The position numbers and the translations under genes were made by a program. A DNA stretch of 64,000 bases, taken from NCBI GenBank assembly GCA_032622095.1, contig CP136062.1, positions 157,352,875 through 157,416,874 on the forward strand, given 5' to 3'. Under the pieces are notes generated by a model that worked only from the letters and a program-made list of their open reading frames with translations, was not told where the DNA came from and did not search any database. Source of the DNA: Siphonodentalium dalli (taxonomy: Eukaryota; Mollusca; Scaphopoda; Gadilida; Siphonodentaliidae). Each line of letters begins with the position of its first letter. The stretch's first letter is position 1. This document shows, in pieces, positions 34,250 through 45,172 of the stretch.

Positions 34250-35290
34250 TTTGTGGTCACTCAGAAATATTTACGACTGTTGCAAGCTATTCGTAATTCT
34301 CATGAGTATAGTATCATGTTATACAGTGACCGTTGTATATCATTAATATAGAATGTGGTTGTTGAATGGATTAAGGGTCGGATCACAATAAACACTGTTA
34401 TGCCTTGCGAAGTGAGAAGTTTTTCGATATAACCTTCATCTTGTGTCTGAGACGAACAGAAGAACATTGATAATCCTGCTACCGTTACATGATACCTGGC
34501 CATGTATTTTATTACCATCGTGCATCAGAACATAGGTCACGTCTAAACATCGTGGACGGGTGACAAAATGGCAAACAATTCGAATACAAGAAAACCATTA
34601 TAGTCAGAAATGGTTCCGAGATCGGCTAGTACCTAATGGGTGTAGGTATTACATCAATATATAGAACCTAATTCTTCTCGGTACCTATTGCTTAGATACT
34701 AAAAGACGTATAGGTGCTCTGAAGGACATATACGGATTGTTATATCTAAGAGTGTATCGTATCGTAACCAAGTGTATCGCCACAGTCCTATACTGCATGG
34801 TGTTGTATATTCAACACTGATATCGGAGTGTGTATGTGGTGAGAGCACCAGTGTGTATGCTTGAAATTATACAAATAAAGCTAAATTGTGTTTGTTTGTT
34901 TGTTTATTTGTCTGTCCGCTTATAGCCTTATAGGCGACTAAACGACTGGACCATCGAAGCTTTCCTTTAATAGTAGTTTGATCCGGAGAGCTTTACTGGA
35001 TAGGCCCCGTTCACCTCAGATGTCTTAAAATGGCACTATTACTTATTTTACATATATTTTGGCAATAGGCGACCAAACGGTTGGATAATCGGAGCTGAAC
35101 ATGTGTGCACATGGGTTTATTTATGAATATCTCCGTTAACTAAATTGTTCTAATCATTACAAAAGGATGGAGTATTACTGAACTATAATAACTATATGTA
35201 GTAGTGGTGTGTTGGTTCCGGTTACCACGCACCCCCTTTTCGATTAGATGATATTGGCTGCGGACACACGTATCACAGTAGCGTTGCATA
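34250..35290. other. Intergenic, no gene recognised
   Basis: Contains a (TTTG)n run near 34,890 and a short AAACCATTATAGTCAGAAAT block shared with the 4-kb and 12-kb repeats. Confidence 0.6.
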
Positions 35291-35930
35291 GTAGGTGTGA
35301 CAATTATATATGGTGGAGTTAATATGCCATAGCGAGCAATGTCGCTCGCTGCATATTCGCACAATGAGTCATCCAAAGTTCGTTATAATCAGTCTTTTTC
35401 TTGTTGTTGGTCCTTGTATGGTTCACTTTGTTTATTCCAGATACTGTCTCGCAGCTGCAATTTCCCCAACAGTTCCGACATAGCTTCATTGGCCCATGTG
35501 ATAATATTATGCGGAGAACTAAACGTCGCAAAATATAAACCACAATTGGGGAACTGTCTTAATACGCATGAAATGAAATGGATAAACATGAATTGAGATC
35601 ATATCAACAAATCGTATAAACTGCATGCATGATATGTGAGTGAATGAGGGATTGCCACGGTCAAACATAATTCTGGACGATCGGTCGTGCAATTATATAT
35701 ATCGTAGAGAACACAATGTAGCAAAACGTAATGAGTGGAGATCAGCCTTGGTGAAACGCCATGGGTTAATTGGTCGAGTCTACTCATAGTGCGGAAACTC
35801 AGCGGGCGACACGCTAGCTATGGCACAGAAATATGACGACAAATTGTCACCAAAATTGCACCGAAATAAATGGTCACACCTACTATGCCATCGTAACTGT
35901 GGTACGTGTGTCGCAGCCATTGATAGGCTA
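35290..35930 (+). repeat. Diverged direct duplication, copy 1
   Basis: Matches 36,590-37,185 in order: TATGCCATAGCGAGC, TTCGCACAATGAGTC, GCATGATATGTGAGT, TGCAATTATATATATCGTAG, GGAAACTCAGCGGGC and CACACCTACTATGCCATCG. Confidence 0.85.
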
Positions 35931-36590
35931 TATTCTGATATATAATCGAACATCGCGTGTTACGTGTTAATCAGATTGATAGCATTATTAAAGGGGGTTG
36001 TACCATAAATCCGGCCAATCATGGACCCGATTATATATTGGTTTATATAGAATTCTTACAGTGGCTATTTTTGTTTTTTTTGTTTTTTTTGTGGACTGGC
36101 CATTTGTACCTGCTCTATCGAGTGATGCGACAATAAGCAATCCGTATATTGAATTGAGATTGTTTTTATTTAAAAGGCAGGACACATGGATTTATGTTGA
36201 TTTATTGAAAAACAAATATTTGACAATATATAAGTTCAATGTTCTCGTGTTATTGTTGAGGACTCATCTCAACGCTGCCCTGTCAGCTTTGACGCCATAA
36301 AACCATTAAAAACCATTAGATCGGAAACAAACAAGCCCATTATAAGGCCATTTGAAGATTCGAGATTATATTGCATTCGCGAATCAGGCTGCTGAGTCGA
36401 TTCGATTACAGTATTCGACTATTTTCGAATCACCCTGCTTGACATTCTCGTGTAAATAAACACTCAGTTATGACAGTAAACAATGGGACGGTCTATTATT
36501 CATGTACACATGTAGGGGTGTCCATGTAATAATCGCAGACGACAGACAGAACAATAGATAATATATACAAGAGCAGAATGATTCATATAT
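35930..36590. other. Spacer between the duplicated blocks
   Basis: A T-rich run (36,070-36,091). An open + frame of 100 codons (35,998-36,300) has no recognisable domain. Confidence 0.5.
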
Positions 36591-37185
36591 GCATTGGTGG
36601 CAAATTGGTCATCATAAAATTAATACGCCATAGCAAGCCATGTCGCCCTCTGCAAATTCGCACAATGAGTCTACCAAGCTCTACCAGCGACGTTCGATAT
36701 CTCAAGGATGTATCTAACTGAATGTCTTGTCGCTGCTGATCCTCACTCAACACGCAATGTTATATTTTGCATGATAACATACAAGTCCACTTGATAACTT
36801 AATGAATAACCCATTTCTGTCAACAGCCATGATTGTTCTTATTAATGAAATTAATAAAGTAGATAAACATGCATGCATTGAGATTATATAAAAAAAACGT
36901 ACCACATGCATGATATGTGAGTCAATGAGGAATTGCCACAATTCTGGACGATCTATCGTGCAATTATATATATCGTAGCGAATACAATTTAGCAAAACGT
37001 AATGAGTAGAGATCAATCTTAGTGAAACGCAATGGGTTAATTGGTCCAGTCGACTCGTTGTGCGGAAACTCAGCGGGCAACATAACTGGCTATGGCATAT
37101 TAATTATGACGAACAATTGTCACCAAACTCCACCACAATAAATTGTCACACCTATTATGCCATCGCTACTGTGTGTCCGCAGCCA
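36590..37185 (+). repeat. Diverged direct duplication, copy 2
   Basis: Second copy ~1.29 kb downstream of the first, ~85% alike by eye. Both end in GCAGCCATT. Confidence 0.85.
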
Positions 37186-37282
37186 TTATCTGAACAGTTC
37201 GTATCAAATGGAACTACTCATCGATGAGTATTTAGTATAGCAAGGGTCAAAAAGGACCAAATGCACTCGAAGTCGGTAAATG

Positions 37283-37586
37283 TGCAAAACATTTATATAT
37301 GCAATCAACGTCGTTTTCGATGCATCTGTTGGCGTATAGAAGTGGCTGATGCCGAATTACATACTGTATAGTCTCGCTTTCCGATGAATGGCAACAAGCC
37401 ATATTTCCGACTAAATCCTGAAAAGTTACCCACAATTCTGCTGTGTATAAGGAGTCGATTACTTAGGGCATTACTGTACCTCTAGAGATGTTGAGAAGCG
37501 AAATTATACTAAGTATGTAGTTCGGCATCAGACACTTCTATACGCCGACAGATGCAACGAAAATGACGTCGATTGCTTATAATTAC
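37283..37586. mobile_element. ~300-bp palindromic MITE
   Basis: Left arm GCAATCAACGTCGTTTTCGA and TTGGCGTATAGAAGTGGCTG is mirrored at 37,511-37,580. The centre carries CCGATGAATGGCAACAAGCC, shared with the 60.1-kb hairpin. Confidence 0.8.
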
Positions 37587-37589
37587 GAC

Positions 37590-38750
37590 AATCCGCATAT
37601 TAGTTGGTGGTTAAAATAGTTTTTGTTTAAGAAACTATATTAAAAACACTAAAATAGTAAAAGTAGTGATACTTGTGTCTGGACTTCAGCTGCTCTTTTA
37701 ACGGAAAATGGGTCGAGAATAAATTGGGCGACCAACCGGAAGTACGAGATGAATACACACAATTCGATCTATGTTTCCAACTTTCCAACTATACAAAAGC
37801 AAGACACCACACCCGTAAACTATTAAACTGTACTTGCTGCTGTAAATTTCACTTATTTGAAACGATTCTAGAACATCTATATTGCCATAAAGACAATCCG
37901 ATGCAATAGCAATTCCGAAGCGGTGTTCCCAAACTTCCCCACCGAATTTGCGGTCTCCGGTGACAAACTCGAAAAGAAAACAATCGCTACAAAGGTGCAT
38001 TCTATACTATCATGGCCACTGTCATGTCATATTAGCATTGGCACGAAGATGGATACATTATAATACTAATGGTGGAATAGTTATGTAAAACATTGCTTTA
38101 ACCCCAACTAAATTATCGCATTTCATAGTTTCCCGGATCTGTCTAATTCGTTAATTTTATTTTCACGGTATGGTAACTATGGACGCTTTTAGAAAATGGC
38201 GTCATGATGTGGGGCGAACGTTGGTGCATGTCGCTCAATATTTTAAAGTATCACTGCGCGTTGTGATGCGGGAAACGACATTTCCCTCGGCTGATAGAGA
38301 TTGTCGCTACCAAGCATATATCTAAGGGCATTGGCCAAACAAATGCACATATTTGAGCAAAAGCGAAAGTAGTTGTAATTATAAGTTGATAAAACGTCAC
38401 CAACACGAAGACCATGCGTGGTGCTATTTACAATATTCTAATTTTCGTTATATTTTATTTATCCAATGACAAGATTTCACTTCACACAATCATTGTTATG
38501 TAAACATTACTGTTACAGTCAGAGTTGCATTGCAAAGCATTGGAAAATATTCTTATAATATTTCGACTAAATATTCTAACTGATTTCATGATTAGCAATG
38601 TTTGTTAACAGATCACTGTACCAGTTATGTATACATAAAAATGATTTCAATGTGCGACATTTTGTTATTGGAGAGGTTTCAATAAATAAATTAGCAACAA
38701 AACTTATCTATTTGGAAGTGTGGGCTTTTAACTCATACCTGTATACTGTT
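37590..38750. other. Intergenic, no gene recognised
   Basis: Open frames on both strands at 37,673-38,000 lack any known motif. 38,510-38,690 shares ATCACTGTA and TTTTGTTATTGGA blocks with repeats at 47.6-47.8 and 59.0-59.1 kb. Confidence 0.5.
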
Positions 38751-38754
38751 TACC

Positions 38755-39000
38755 TAACAAAGGGGGTATGGTTGCCCTCCTGCAATGGCCTAATTTTACC
38801 CGTAAGTGGTGAAATTGCCCCCAAGGAGTGACAACATTTTGCTCTCCCAAAGAGTGGCAACATTGCCCACATGGATCGAGTGGTAAAATTGCTACCAATA
38901 AGTGGCAACACTGTCCCTGTTTTTAAGGGGTAAATTAATTGCCCCCATCAGGAGGGGAATTCTGCATGTCCCCCTAAAGAGGAAATACTTTTAGCAACCC
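38755..39000 (+). repeat. ~30-bp imperfect repeat, AGTGGCAACATTGCCC type
   Basis: Repeated GTGG(C/T)AA-ATTGC--CC units about 30 bp apart. Confidence 0.7.
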
Positions 39001-39640
39001 CATGACGGGGGCATATATGCCCAGCTATTTAGTGTGCAGTGTCGCTTCGGTGGCCGGGGCTCTAATCCCACACAATAAAAAAAAATTGTCTCAAAAACAT
39101 ATGCATCTTCTAAAAATCGGCGCTTTCTCTGCTATATGGTCCCAGGCATGTGTACCGGGCAACGCTCCGCATGTCTCTGAGACAAATACAATTAACTCTT
39201 TTGCTGCCAATCTCCCATAAATGCGAGTTACCCAGTCCTGCCATTTATGCGAATTCTGGGGGGGGGGCATCTGGTATAAGGGATGTAATCATATTGTTTT
39301 GTTGCATTTCGAAGTGGTTCGGTTATTCTATATACAGTTGTGGTGTGCGCTGATAATTTAGAAGTAAGGTCAGTCAAGTGTATGCTACACCTGGAGTTAT
39401 ATGAGTACAGTCCAAGCCAGAATATACCGTTAACGAATTCACATTTGTTGGGATAAGATCGATGAGTGGAAAATAAAGCAATGTTGTACGGGACTGTAAT
39501 AAAGTATGGTTTTACTGCAGTATAGTATAAAACACTATGCATCTACGATCTACCATAGTAACAGTCTTTGTTTAAAAAATTGTCGTTACGAAATTTATGT
39601 TTGAATTTACCTTGGACTGACAGCTGGGACTGACACCCAT

Positions 39641-39862
39641 TTGCAACAAAATACAACACGATAACTGCCTGCAGTCAGTTTAGCAGTTAGAATTACATTA
39701 TTATTTCTCTTATTCCAAGGTGTTTTAAGCCAAACTCATTGCAAAAACAGTCCAAAAAAAACTTGCAGGAAAAAACATTTGAGTTGCGGAAAAAATTATT
39801 TGTTGGTCCTATCGACCACCCACCCGGCATACGTGCCCGGAAAAAAAATCCCCCCCCTAATA
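39641..39862 (+). repeat. Dispersed repeat shared with 54.5 and 55.2 kb
   Basis: AACACGATAACTGCCTGCAG, AAGCCAAACTCATTGCAAAA and ACCACCCACCC...GGCATACGTGCCC recur at 55,238-55,460 and, in part, at 54,540-54,690. Confidence 0.8.
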
Positions 39863-40131
39863 TATCCGATAATCATTGCATTACCCATATGTATAAATAT
39901 ACTTGTATTTAACCATGTGTGTCCATGTGGCGGGATGGCAGCAAAAGAGTTAACATTCAGTTTAACAAACATTCCATCGACCTCGTAATGTATGAAGATT
40001 CATTTATAACATAATCAGCCAACCATGCATCATGCAGTAATTGACATGATAACAATAATTATTCGCTACAGGGCCTATAGACACGGCGGACTGTCAGATA
40101 TGCCACACTCTGTTGTGAATAAAGGTGTTTA

Positions 40132-40580
40132 GGTTACAGTGAAGTAATTCGATTGGTAGCGCCCTCCAACGGATTTTGGACCAAGATGCAGGAGAGAATT
40201 AAAAAAATTCTGGGCTCTGGTTGGTTAATAGTAGTTTCGATATTTAAACATATAAAATACATGCAATCACTCCTCTTGAAATTTCAGACTCCAAACAAAA
40301 CATTGGCACATTGTAAAGCACGTGGTACCTAGATTTTATTTTTTTGGTGTGAGGTAAAAAATGTCAATATTTTTTTCATGCAATTCTGACTCGATTATAA
40401 ATCCCAAATTTAAAGGTACATTCCATGCTCGACGATATGATTTTTTTCATGCAGAAACTTTGCGCAGATGCCAATTCCGGTGACCGTGTACTCATTTATC
40501 ACAATTTTTGGATAGTCAGGGCTGCAGGCCATTATATGTTAACACTGAGGCCTATGGGAAATAATTACTTCACTGTAACC
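40132..40580. mobile_element. 449-bp MITE, TA target site
   Basis: TIR GGTTACAGTGAAGTAATT at the left and its complement at the right, flanked by TA (40,130-40,131) and TA (40,581-40,582). Confidence 0.85.
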
Positions 40581-40582
40581 TA

Positions 40583-42361
40583 AAGCACAAAAATGATCCT
40601 TTTTCTCATTTTGGGCCCAGTGGTGGGTTTCCTATAAACATTGACCAACAAACAATTAGGGAACTTGTAGCACGTGGCATATTATATTATTTGAGTCGGT
40701 GGTAATCAATGAGAAGCCAATATTAACCCATCTGGGACAATTTTTGCTTCAAATTTTCACCTCGAAAATCACCCTTTTTTGTCCGTTATGAACCCATATG
40801 TGTACCTTTAATGAATGTCATGGTAACAAATCACGCACTGAACATCGAGGATCAGTACACAACTGAAATAAAGGCTTTTCGACTAGCCATGAGAGCAATC
40901 TACATAGCTATATGTGGCAGGTCTCTAAAATTTGATGTAAAACACGACCAGTGCAGTGTTAAATGGCAGCCAATTAGTCTGCATGAGGTGGCTTGTCGAC
41001 AAAAAGTATAACACCGTAGTGTGTTTGAGTGATGTGGCTGTTTCCATGCACATACATGTAGGCACATAATCATTCTGCTGCACTCAAAACTTCAGTTTTT
41101 GCCAAAATTTCGTTTACCAGGACTCAAAATTTGTCATGTGCGCCCAATTCAAGCTCCAGCGTGTCCATGTTTATCAGGCGAACCATCGTCCATATTTTCT
41201 CAGAGAGAAATCGGTCAGCTTTCACACCAATGATGGGTATATATGCTACCATCGTTTACTTTATCGACATGGACATCACATGGTGACTTTTCGTGTTAAT
41301 TTTAAGATATTTTGTGTTGCAATTGTAAACAGGGGTGGGGTCAGGAAAGGGTTAATAAGACGAAAACAAAGTCATGGATAGAGATTTTGTATTTTATTTT
41401 CAAATGTGAAGAGTCCAGTGACCGATTTGTGTCATTTTCAGATGGCATGTCATTGACGTTGTTGTCACTTTAAAGCACAAAAATGATCCTTTTTCTCATT
41501 TGGGCCCAGTGGTGGGTTTCCTATAAACATTGACCAACAAACAATTAGGGAACTTGTAGCACGTGGCATATTATATTATTTGAGTCGGTGGTAATCAATG
41601 AGAAGCCAATATTAACCCATCTGGGACAATTTTTGCTTCAAATTTTCACCTCGAAAATCACCCTTTTTTTTCCGTTATGAACCCATATGAGTACCTTTAA
41701 TGAATATCATGGTAACAAATCACGCACTGAACATCGAGGGTCAGTACACAACTGAAGTACAGGCTTTTCGACTAGCCATGAGAGCAATCTACATAGCTAT
41801 ATGTGGCAGGTCTCTAAAATTTGAAGTAAAACACGACCAGTGCAGTGTTAAATGGCAGCCAATTAGTCTGCATGAGGTGGCTTGTCGACAAAAAGTATAA
41901 CACGGTGGTGTGTTTGAGTGATGTGGCTGTTTCCATGCACATACATGTAGGCACATAATCATTCTGCTGCACTCAAAACTTCAGTTTTTGCCAAAATTTC
42001 GTTTACCAGGACTCAAAATGTGTCATGTGCGCCCAATTCAAGCTCCAGCGTGTCCATGTTTATCAGGCGAACCATCGTCCATATTTTCTCAGAGAGAAAT
42101 CGGTCAGCTTTCACACCAATGATGGGTATATATGCTACCATCGTTTACTTTATCGACATGGACCTCACATGGTGACTTTTCGTGTTAATTTTAAAATATT
42201 TTGTGTTGCAATTGTAAACAGGGGTGGGGTCAGGATAGGGTTAATAAGACGAAAACAAAGTCATGGATAGAGATTTTGTATTTTATTTTCAAATGTGAAG
42301 AGTCCAGTGACCGATTTGTTTCATTTTCAGATGGCATGTCATTGACGTTGTTGTCACTTTA
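40583..42361 (+). repeat. 889-bp tandem duplication
   Basis: Unit AAAGCACAAAAATGATCC...GTTGTCACTTTA occurs at 40,583-41,472 and 41,473-42,361, ~98% identical. No domain recognised in its small open frames. Confidence 0.93.
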
Positions 42362-42490
42362 GGTTACAGTGAAGTAATTCGATTGGTAGCGCCCTCCAAC
42401 GGATTTTGGACCAAGATGCAGGAGAGAATTAACAAAATTCTGGGCTCTGGTTGGTTAATAGTAGTTTCGATATTTAAACATATAAAATAC
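42362..42490 (+). mobile_element. 5' fragment (129 bp) of the 40.1-kb MITE
   Basis: Matches the first 129 bp of 40,132-40,580 almost base for base, then stops abruptly at TATAAAATAC. Confidence 0.9.
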
Positions 42491-42689
42491 CAGTCTGGAG
42501 TAAACTACATACCCACATATAAAAAATAGTGGGTCTGACGACCTTTCGTTCAGTTTTCATTTCCCAAACCCGGGATTCCTTGTAATTACCGCCAATCAAA
42601 ACTTAGCTCCAAGAAATGTGTGCCCCAATAAAAAACTAGTAACATGTCACGTGCTCTCGGTGTGGAAATTCCGAAGGTGTGGCTAAATG

Positions 42690-43097
42690 TTGTTAAAATA
42701 GTATCCATGACGTCATGTTATACCGGAAGAGAAATTCATAAATCGACAAATAAAGTAGATTGTTGACGAGCGGTCGAAAGTTTAAAATCAAGAATCACCG
42801 GAATTTGGATTGCAGACAACTGTAATTAGGGTACAACTGGCCAATCGTTGGAGCTAATAATACGGCTGTGTAAGGTAGGGAGGGTTTCGGTGGGGTTGGT
42901 GGTAGAATTGTGTTGCTCTTCGCTCGTTTTGGCTGCGGTGGTACTACTGCCGGTACTTGGGAACTGATAGATCGTTTTGTTATGTCATTTAACTTTTGTT
43001 TAGTTCTGGAGTTGTTTTAGCAAATAGTCCCGACATTCATGTATTTTTTATTCGTGGCCGTTGATTTGTGTTATTTTTTGACAACATGGTCGACAAA
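42690..43097 (+). promoter_or_regulatory. Possible host promoter/5' exon cut by an LTR insertion
   Basis: Unlike its surroundings, this stretch has TGACGTCA (CRE, 42,708), CCGGAAG (ETS, 42,723), CCAAT (42,841) and GC-richer G/T DNA. It ends in ACAACATGG (ATG 43,086) followed by three codons and then the LTR start at a codon boundary. No TATA box. The rest of such a gene would lie beyond the window, so this stays speculative. Confidence 0.25.
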
Positions 43098-43917
43098 TGT
43101 GCCAAGACAACCCCAGGGACATAACTTTCAACCTGGGAAGAGGAAGGCAATATCTTAGTCGCGGGAGCCGCTAGTTTACCACACATACTAGCGCCCCTGA
43201 TGACTGGTCATCAACATTGCGACATCAAAACGAATTGGCGGACATCTAGCAGTAACCAGGCCGATACATACATACATACATAGTAAGACAACTATGAAGT
43301 AAACAGAACGCTTAAGGGATTAGCGAGACGAGATACTTTACCTACGGCGCCCATTGAAACCTAACGCGGCACGAAGGCAAGGATAAGATACCTGAAGAAC
43401 ACAGAGGAACACATAGGAAAATTACCTCGCATGAGCAGCCCAGGAACGCCCCATCCGATGGATCATGAAATGCGGATCCAGGCGGAATAACACCATGGTC
43501 CTATTTAGTGGCAAGCAAGATTGAGACCTGGACACACACACACAGTTCTAACCAACCACGCAGTGAAGACTAAGAACTCTCGGACACGTCGGGAAGCAGT
43601 TGGAAGCTATGGACGAAGATGCAAGGTAAACATTATGAGCTTGTATTCCTAACCACGTCCTACTGATGCGCCGACGAAGACGGAAGAAGAGCAGACGACA
43701 GGAAGGTGAACTCAACCGGAACTCAACCGAGTAGAAGACAAGAAGATACACACAATCCATGAAGACAGAAGAAGGCCCCGAATCGAACAGACGACAGGAA
43801 GAGAAACTCAACCAAGAGAAACCCAGATGCTGATGATTGAACATTATTGACTTTGTTGTAAATAAATAATCAAACCGTTCTGATAGCCTAAGAGTTATAT
43901 GTACCCGTATTGGCACA
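43098..43917 (+). repeat. 5' LTR of Gypsy-type retroelement
   Basis: 820 bp, starts TGTGCCAAGACAACC and ends TTGGCACA (inverted TGTGCCA/TGGCACA). AATAAATAATC near 43,860 looks like the poly(A) zone. A TGGTGCC primer-binding-site candidate lies ~11 nt after the LTR (43,929), but I could not match it to a tRNA. The first ~480 bp equal the 3' LTR with about one substitution. Confidence 0.93.
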
Positions 43918-44020
43918 TATCTCTTAACTGGTGCCTTCGAGCCAGGATCTGAACGCTAATCACAGACACAACGTGAAGCCAGAAGAAGAACAGTGTGAAC
44001 AGAAACAGTGTGGGAAAATT

Positions 44021-44034
44021 CGCAAAACGTGAGT
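44021..44034 (+). promoter_or_regulatory. Candidate major splice donor in the leader
   Basis: AAAACGTGAGT with GT at 44,029-44,030, 24 nt before the gag ATG. This is where retroviruses place the donor for subgenomic mRNAs. A candidate acceptor is at 62,783. Confidence 0.5.
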
Positions 44035-44053
44035 CTAATTGTTTATTATCATA

Positions 44054-45139
44054 ATGGCTACCCAATCTACATCTGCTGGCGTTCTCGCCCCATTAACAGA
44101 GTCTATCAATTCTCAAATTGCTGCAATGGCCATGACTACGGTAACACAGGTAGTGACGTCATTTGACGGGGACCCCACGAAATACCACGGGTGGGTCAAG
44201 GCGATAGAAAAATGCGCAATCCTAACCGGCGCTAACGAAGCAAAGAAGCCCTACATGGCATTCCAGAGCGCGACGGGCCCCGTATCAGATTTTTTACAAA
44301 GATATTTGGCCACACACCCGAACGCCACGTGGCAAGACACGAAAACCGAATTATCTAGTCGATTTGCCGAGATAAATGACAATCAATTCGCCTTTTCGAT
44401 GCTAAGAAAAATCAAGCAAAAACAAAACGAAAACTTACATGTGCTTGCCGAACGAATCTTGGAAATCGCGACGGTGGCATATCGAGATCAGCCCGGCGGG
44501 ATCAACTCGGTCGAAGGCCAACTCGTAGGATTTTATATTGACGCTTTAAGAAGCGACAGTTTGAAAATGAAGTTGATAAGGGATGCGCCAAAAACGCTAA
44601 AAGCGGCAGCCGAAATCGCCATGCGGGAAATGGGGATCCGACGGGTATTCAACCTACGAACAGGCCGCGAAAATTACAACGAAAACGAACCGGAAGCAAT
44701 GGAAATCGATAGTTTTAGAAACAAGCGCGCGAGGGCAACCTGCGATATATGCGCACGCGACAATCACACGACCCGAGAGCACAGATCACGCCCGAGACAG
44801 GTGCATGTCGATGCGGTAGTTAAACCACGAACGGTCGAATGTTGGACGTGTCAAGGTAATCATTTTGCCCGTGACTGCACCTTTAAGACCGACAACCGAA
44901 GGCACGTATCTTGCTGGGTTTGCGAAGGTAACCACTTGGCTAGAAATTGCCCTTCCAAATCCGGAGATTCGAAGCAAAAGCGATGGAACGCGCCGGCAAC
45001 GCCACCTAGGGGAATCCGCCGAGATCAGCCGAATCGATCACGTGACATATCCCATGATAGACCGCGACACAGCCGGAGATATCCGACATTAAACGAACCG
45101 CCACGAATGATGACCCCGCCCACATATGCAAAAAACTAA
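44054..45139 (+). CDS. gag: Gag polyprotein with three zinc-knuckle-like motifs
   Basis: 361 residues from ATG 44,054. An N-terminal MATQSTSAG stretch is followed by a capsid-like helical region (FDGDPTKYHGWVKAIEKCA, KTELSSRFAEI, FSMLRKIKQKQNENLHVLAE), typical of Gypsy gag. Then come CDICARDNHTTREH (44,741), CWTCQGNHFARDC (44,840-44,878) and CWVCEGNHLARNC (44,912-44,950). The last two have C-X2-C-X3-H-X4-C spacing, one residue shorter than the usual C-X2-C-X4-H-X4-C. The C-terminus is Arg/Pro-rich. The stop at 45,137 abuts a slippery heptamer. Confidence 0.93.
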   Translation: MATQSTSAGVLAPLTESINSQIAAMAMTTVTQVVTSFDGDPTKYHGWVKAIEKCAILTGANEAKKPYMAFQSATGPVSDFLQRYLATHPNATWQDTKTELSSRFAEINDNQFAFSMLRKIKQKQNENLHVLAERILEIATVAYRDQPGGINSVEGQLVGFYIDALRSDSLKMKLIRDAPKTLKAAAEIAMREMGIRRVFNLRTGRENYNENEPEAMEIDSFRNKRARATCDICARDNHTTREHRSRPRQVHVDAVVKPRTVECWTCQGNHFARDCTFKTDNRRHVSCWVCEGNHLARNCPSKSGDSKQKRWNAPATPPRGIRRDQPNRSRDISHDRPRHSRRYPTLNEPPRMMTPPTYAKN

Positions 45140-45172
45140 GGAATCCTCTCATTGAGGCCACAAATGGGAGGA
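45130..45172 (+). promoter_or_regulatory. -1 ribosomal frameshift signal (slippery site + stem-loop)
   Basis: A_AAA_AAC at 45,130-45,136 is in the gag frame, followed by the gag TAA, a 7-nt spacer (45,137-45,143) and a 10-bp stem: TCCTCTCATT (45,144-45,153) with AATGGGAGGA (45,163-45,172), nine-base loop. The -1 frame is open from here into protease. All parts fit the known class of retroviral frameshift signals. Confidence 0.88.

Noticed and set aside
37673-38000. Small gene with frames on both strands
   Set aside because: No motif, no splice context and composition like neighbouring intergenic DNA.
43548-43916. 122-codon minus-strand frame
   Set aside because: Falls within the LTR on the opposite strand; reads as Ser/Leu/Arg-rich shadow of purine-rich LTR repeats.
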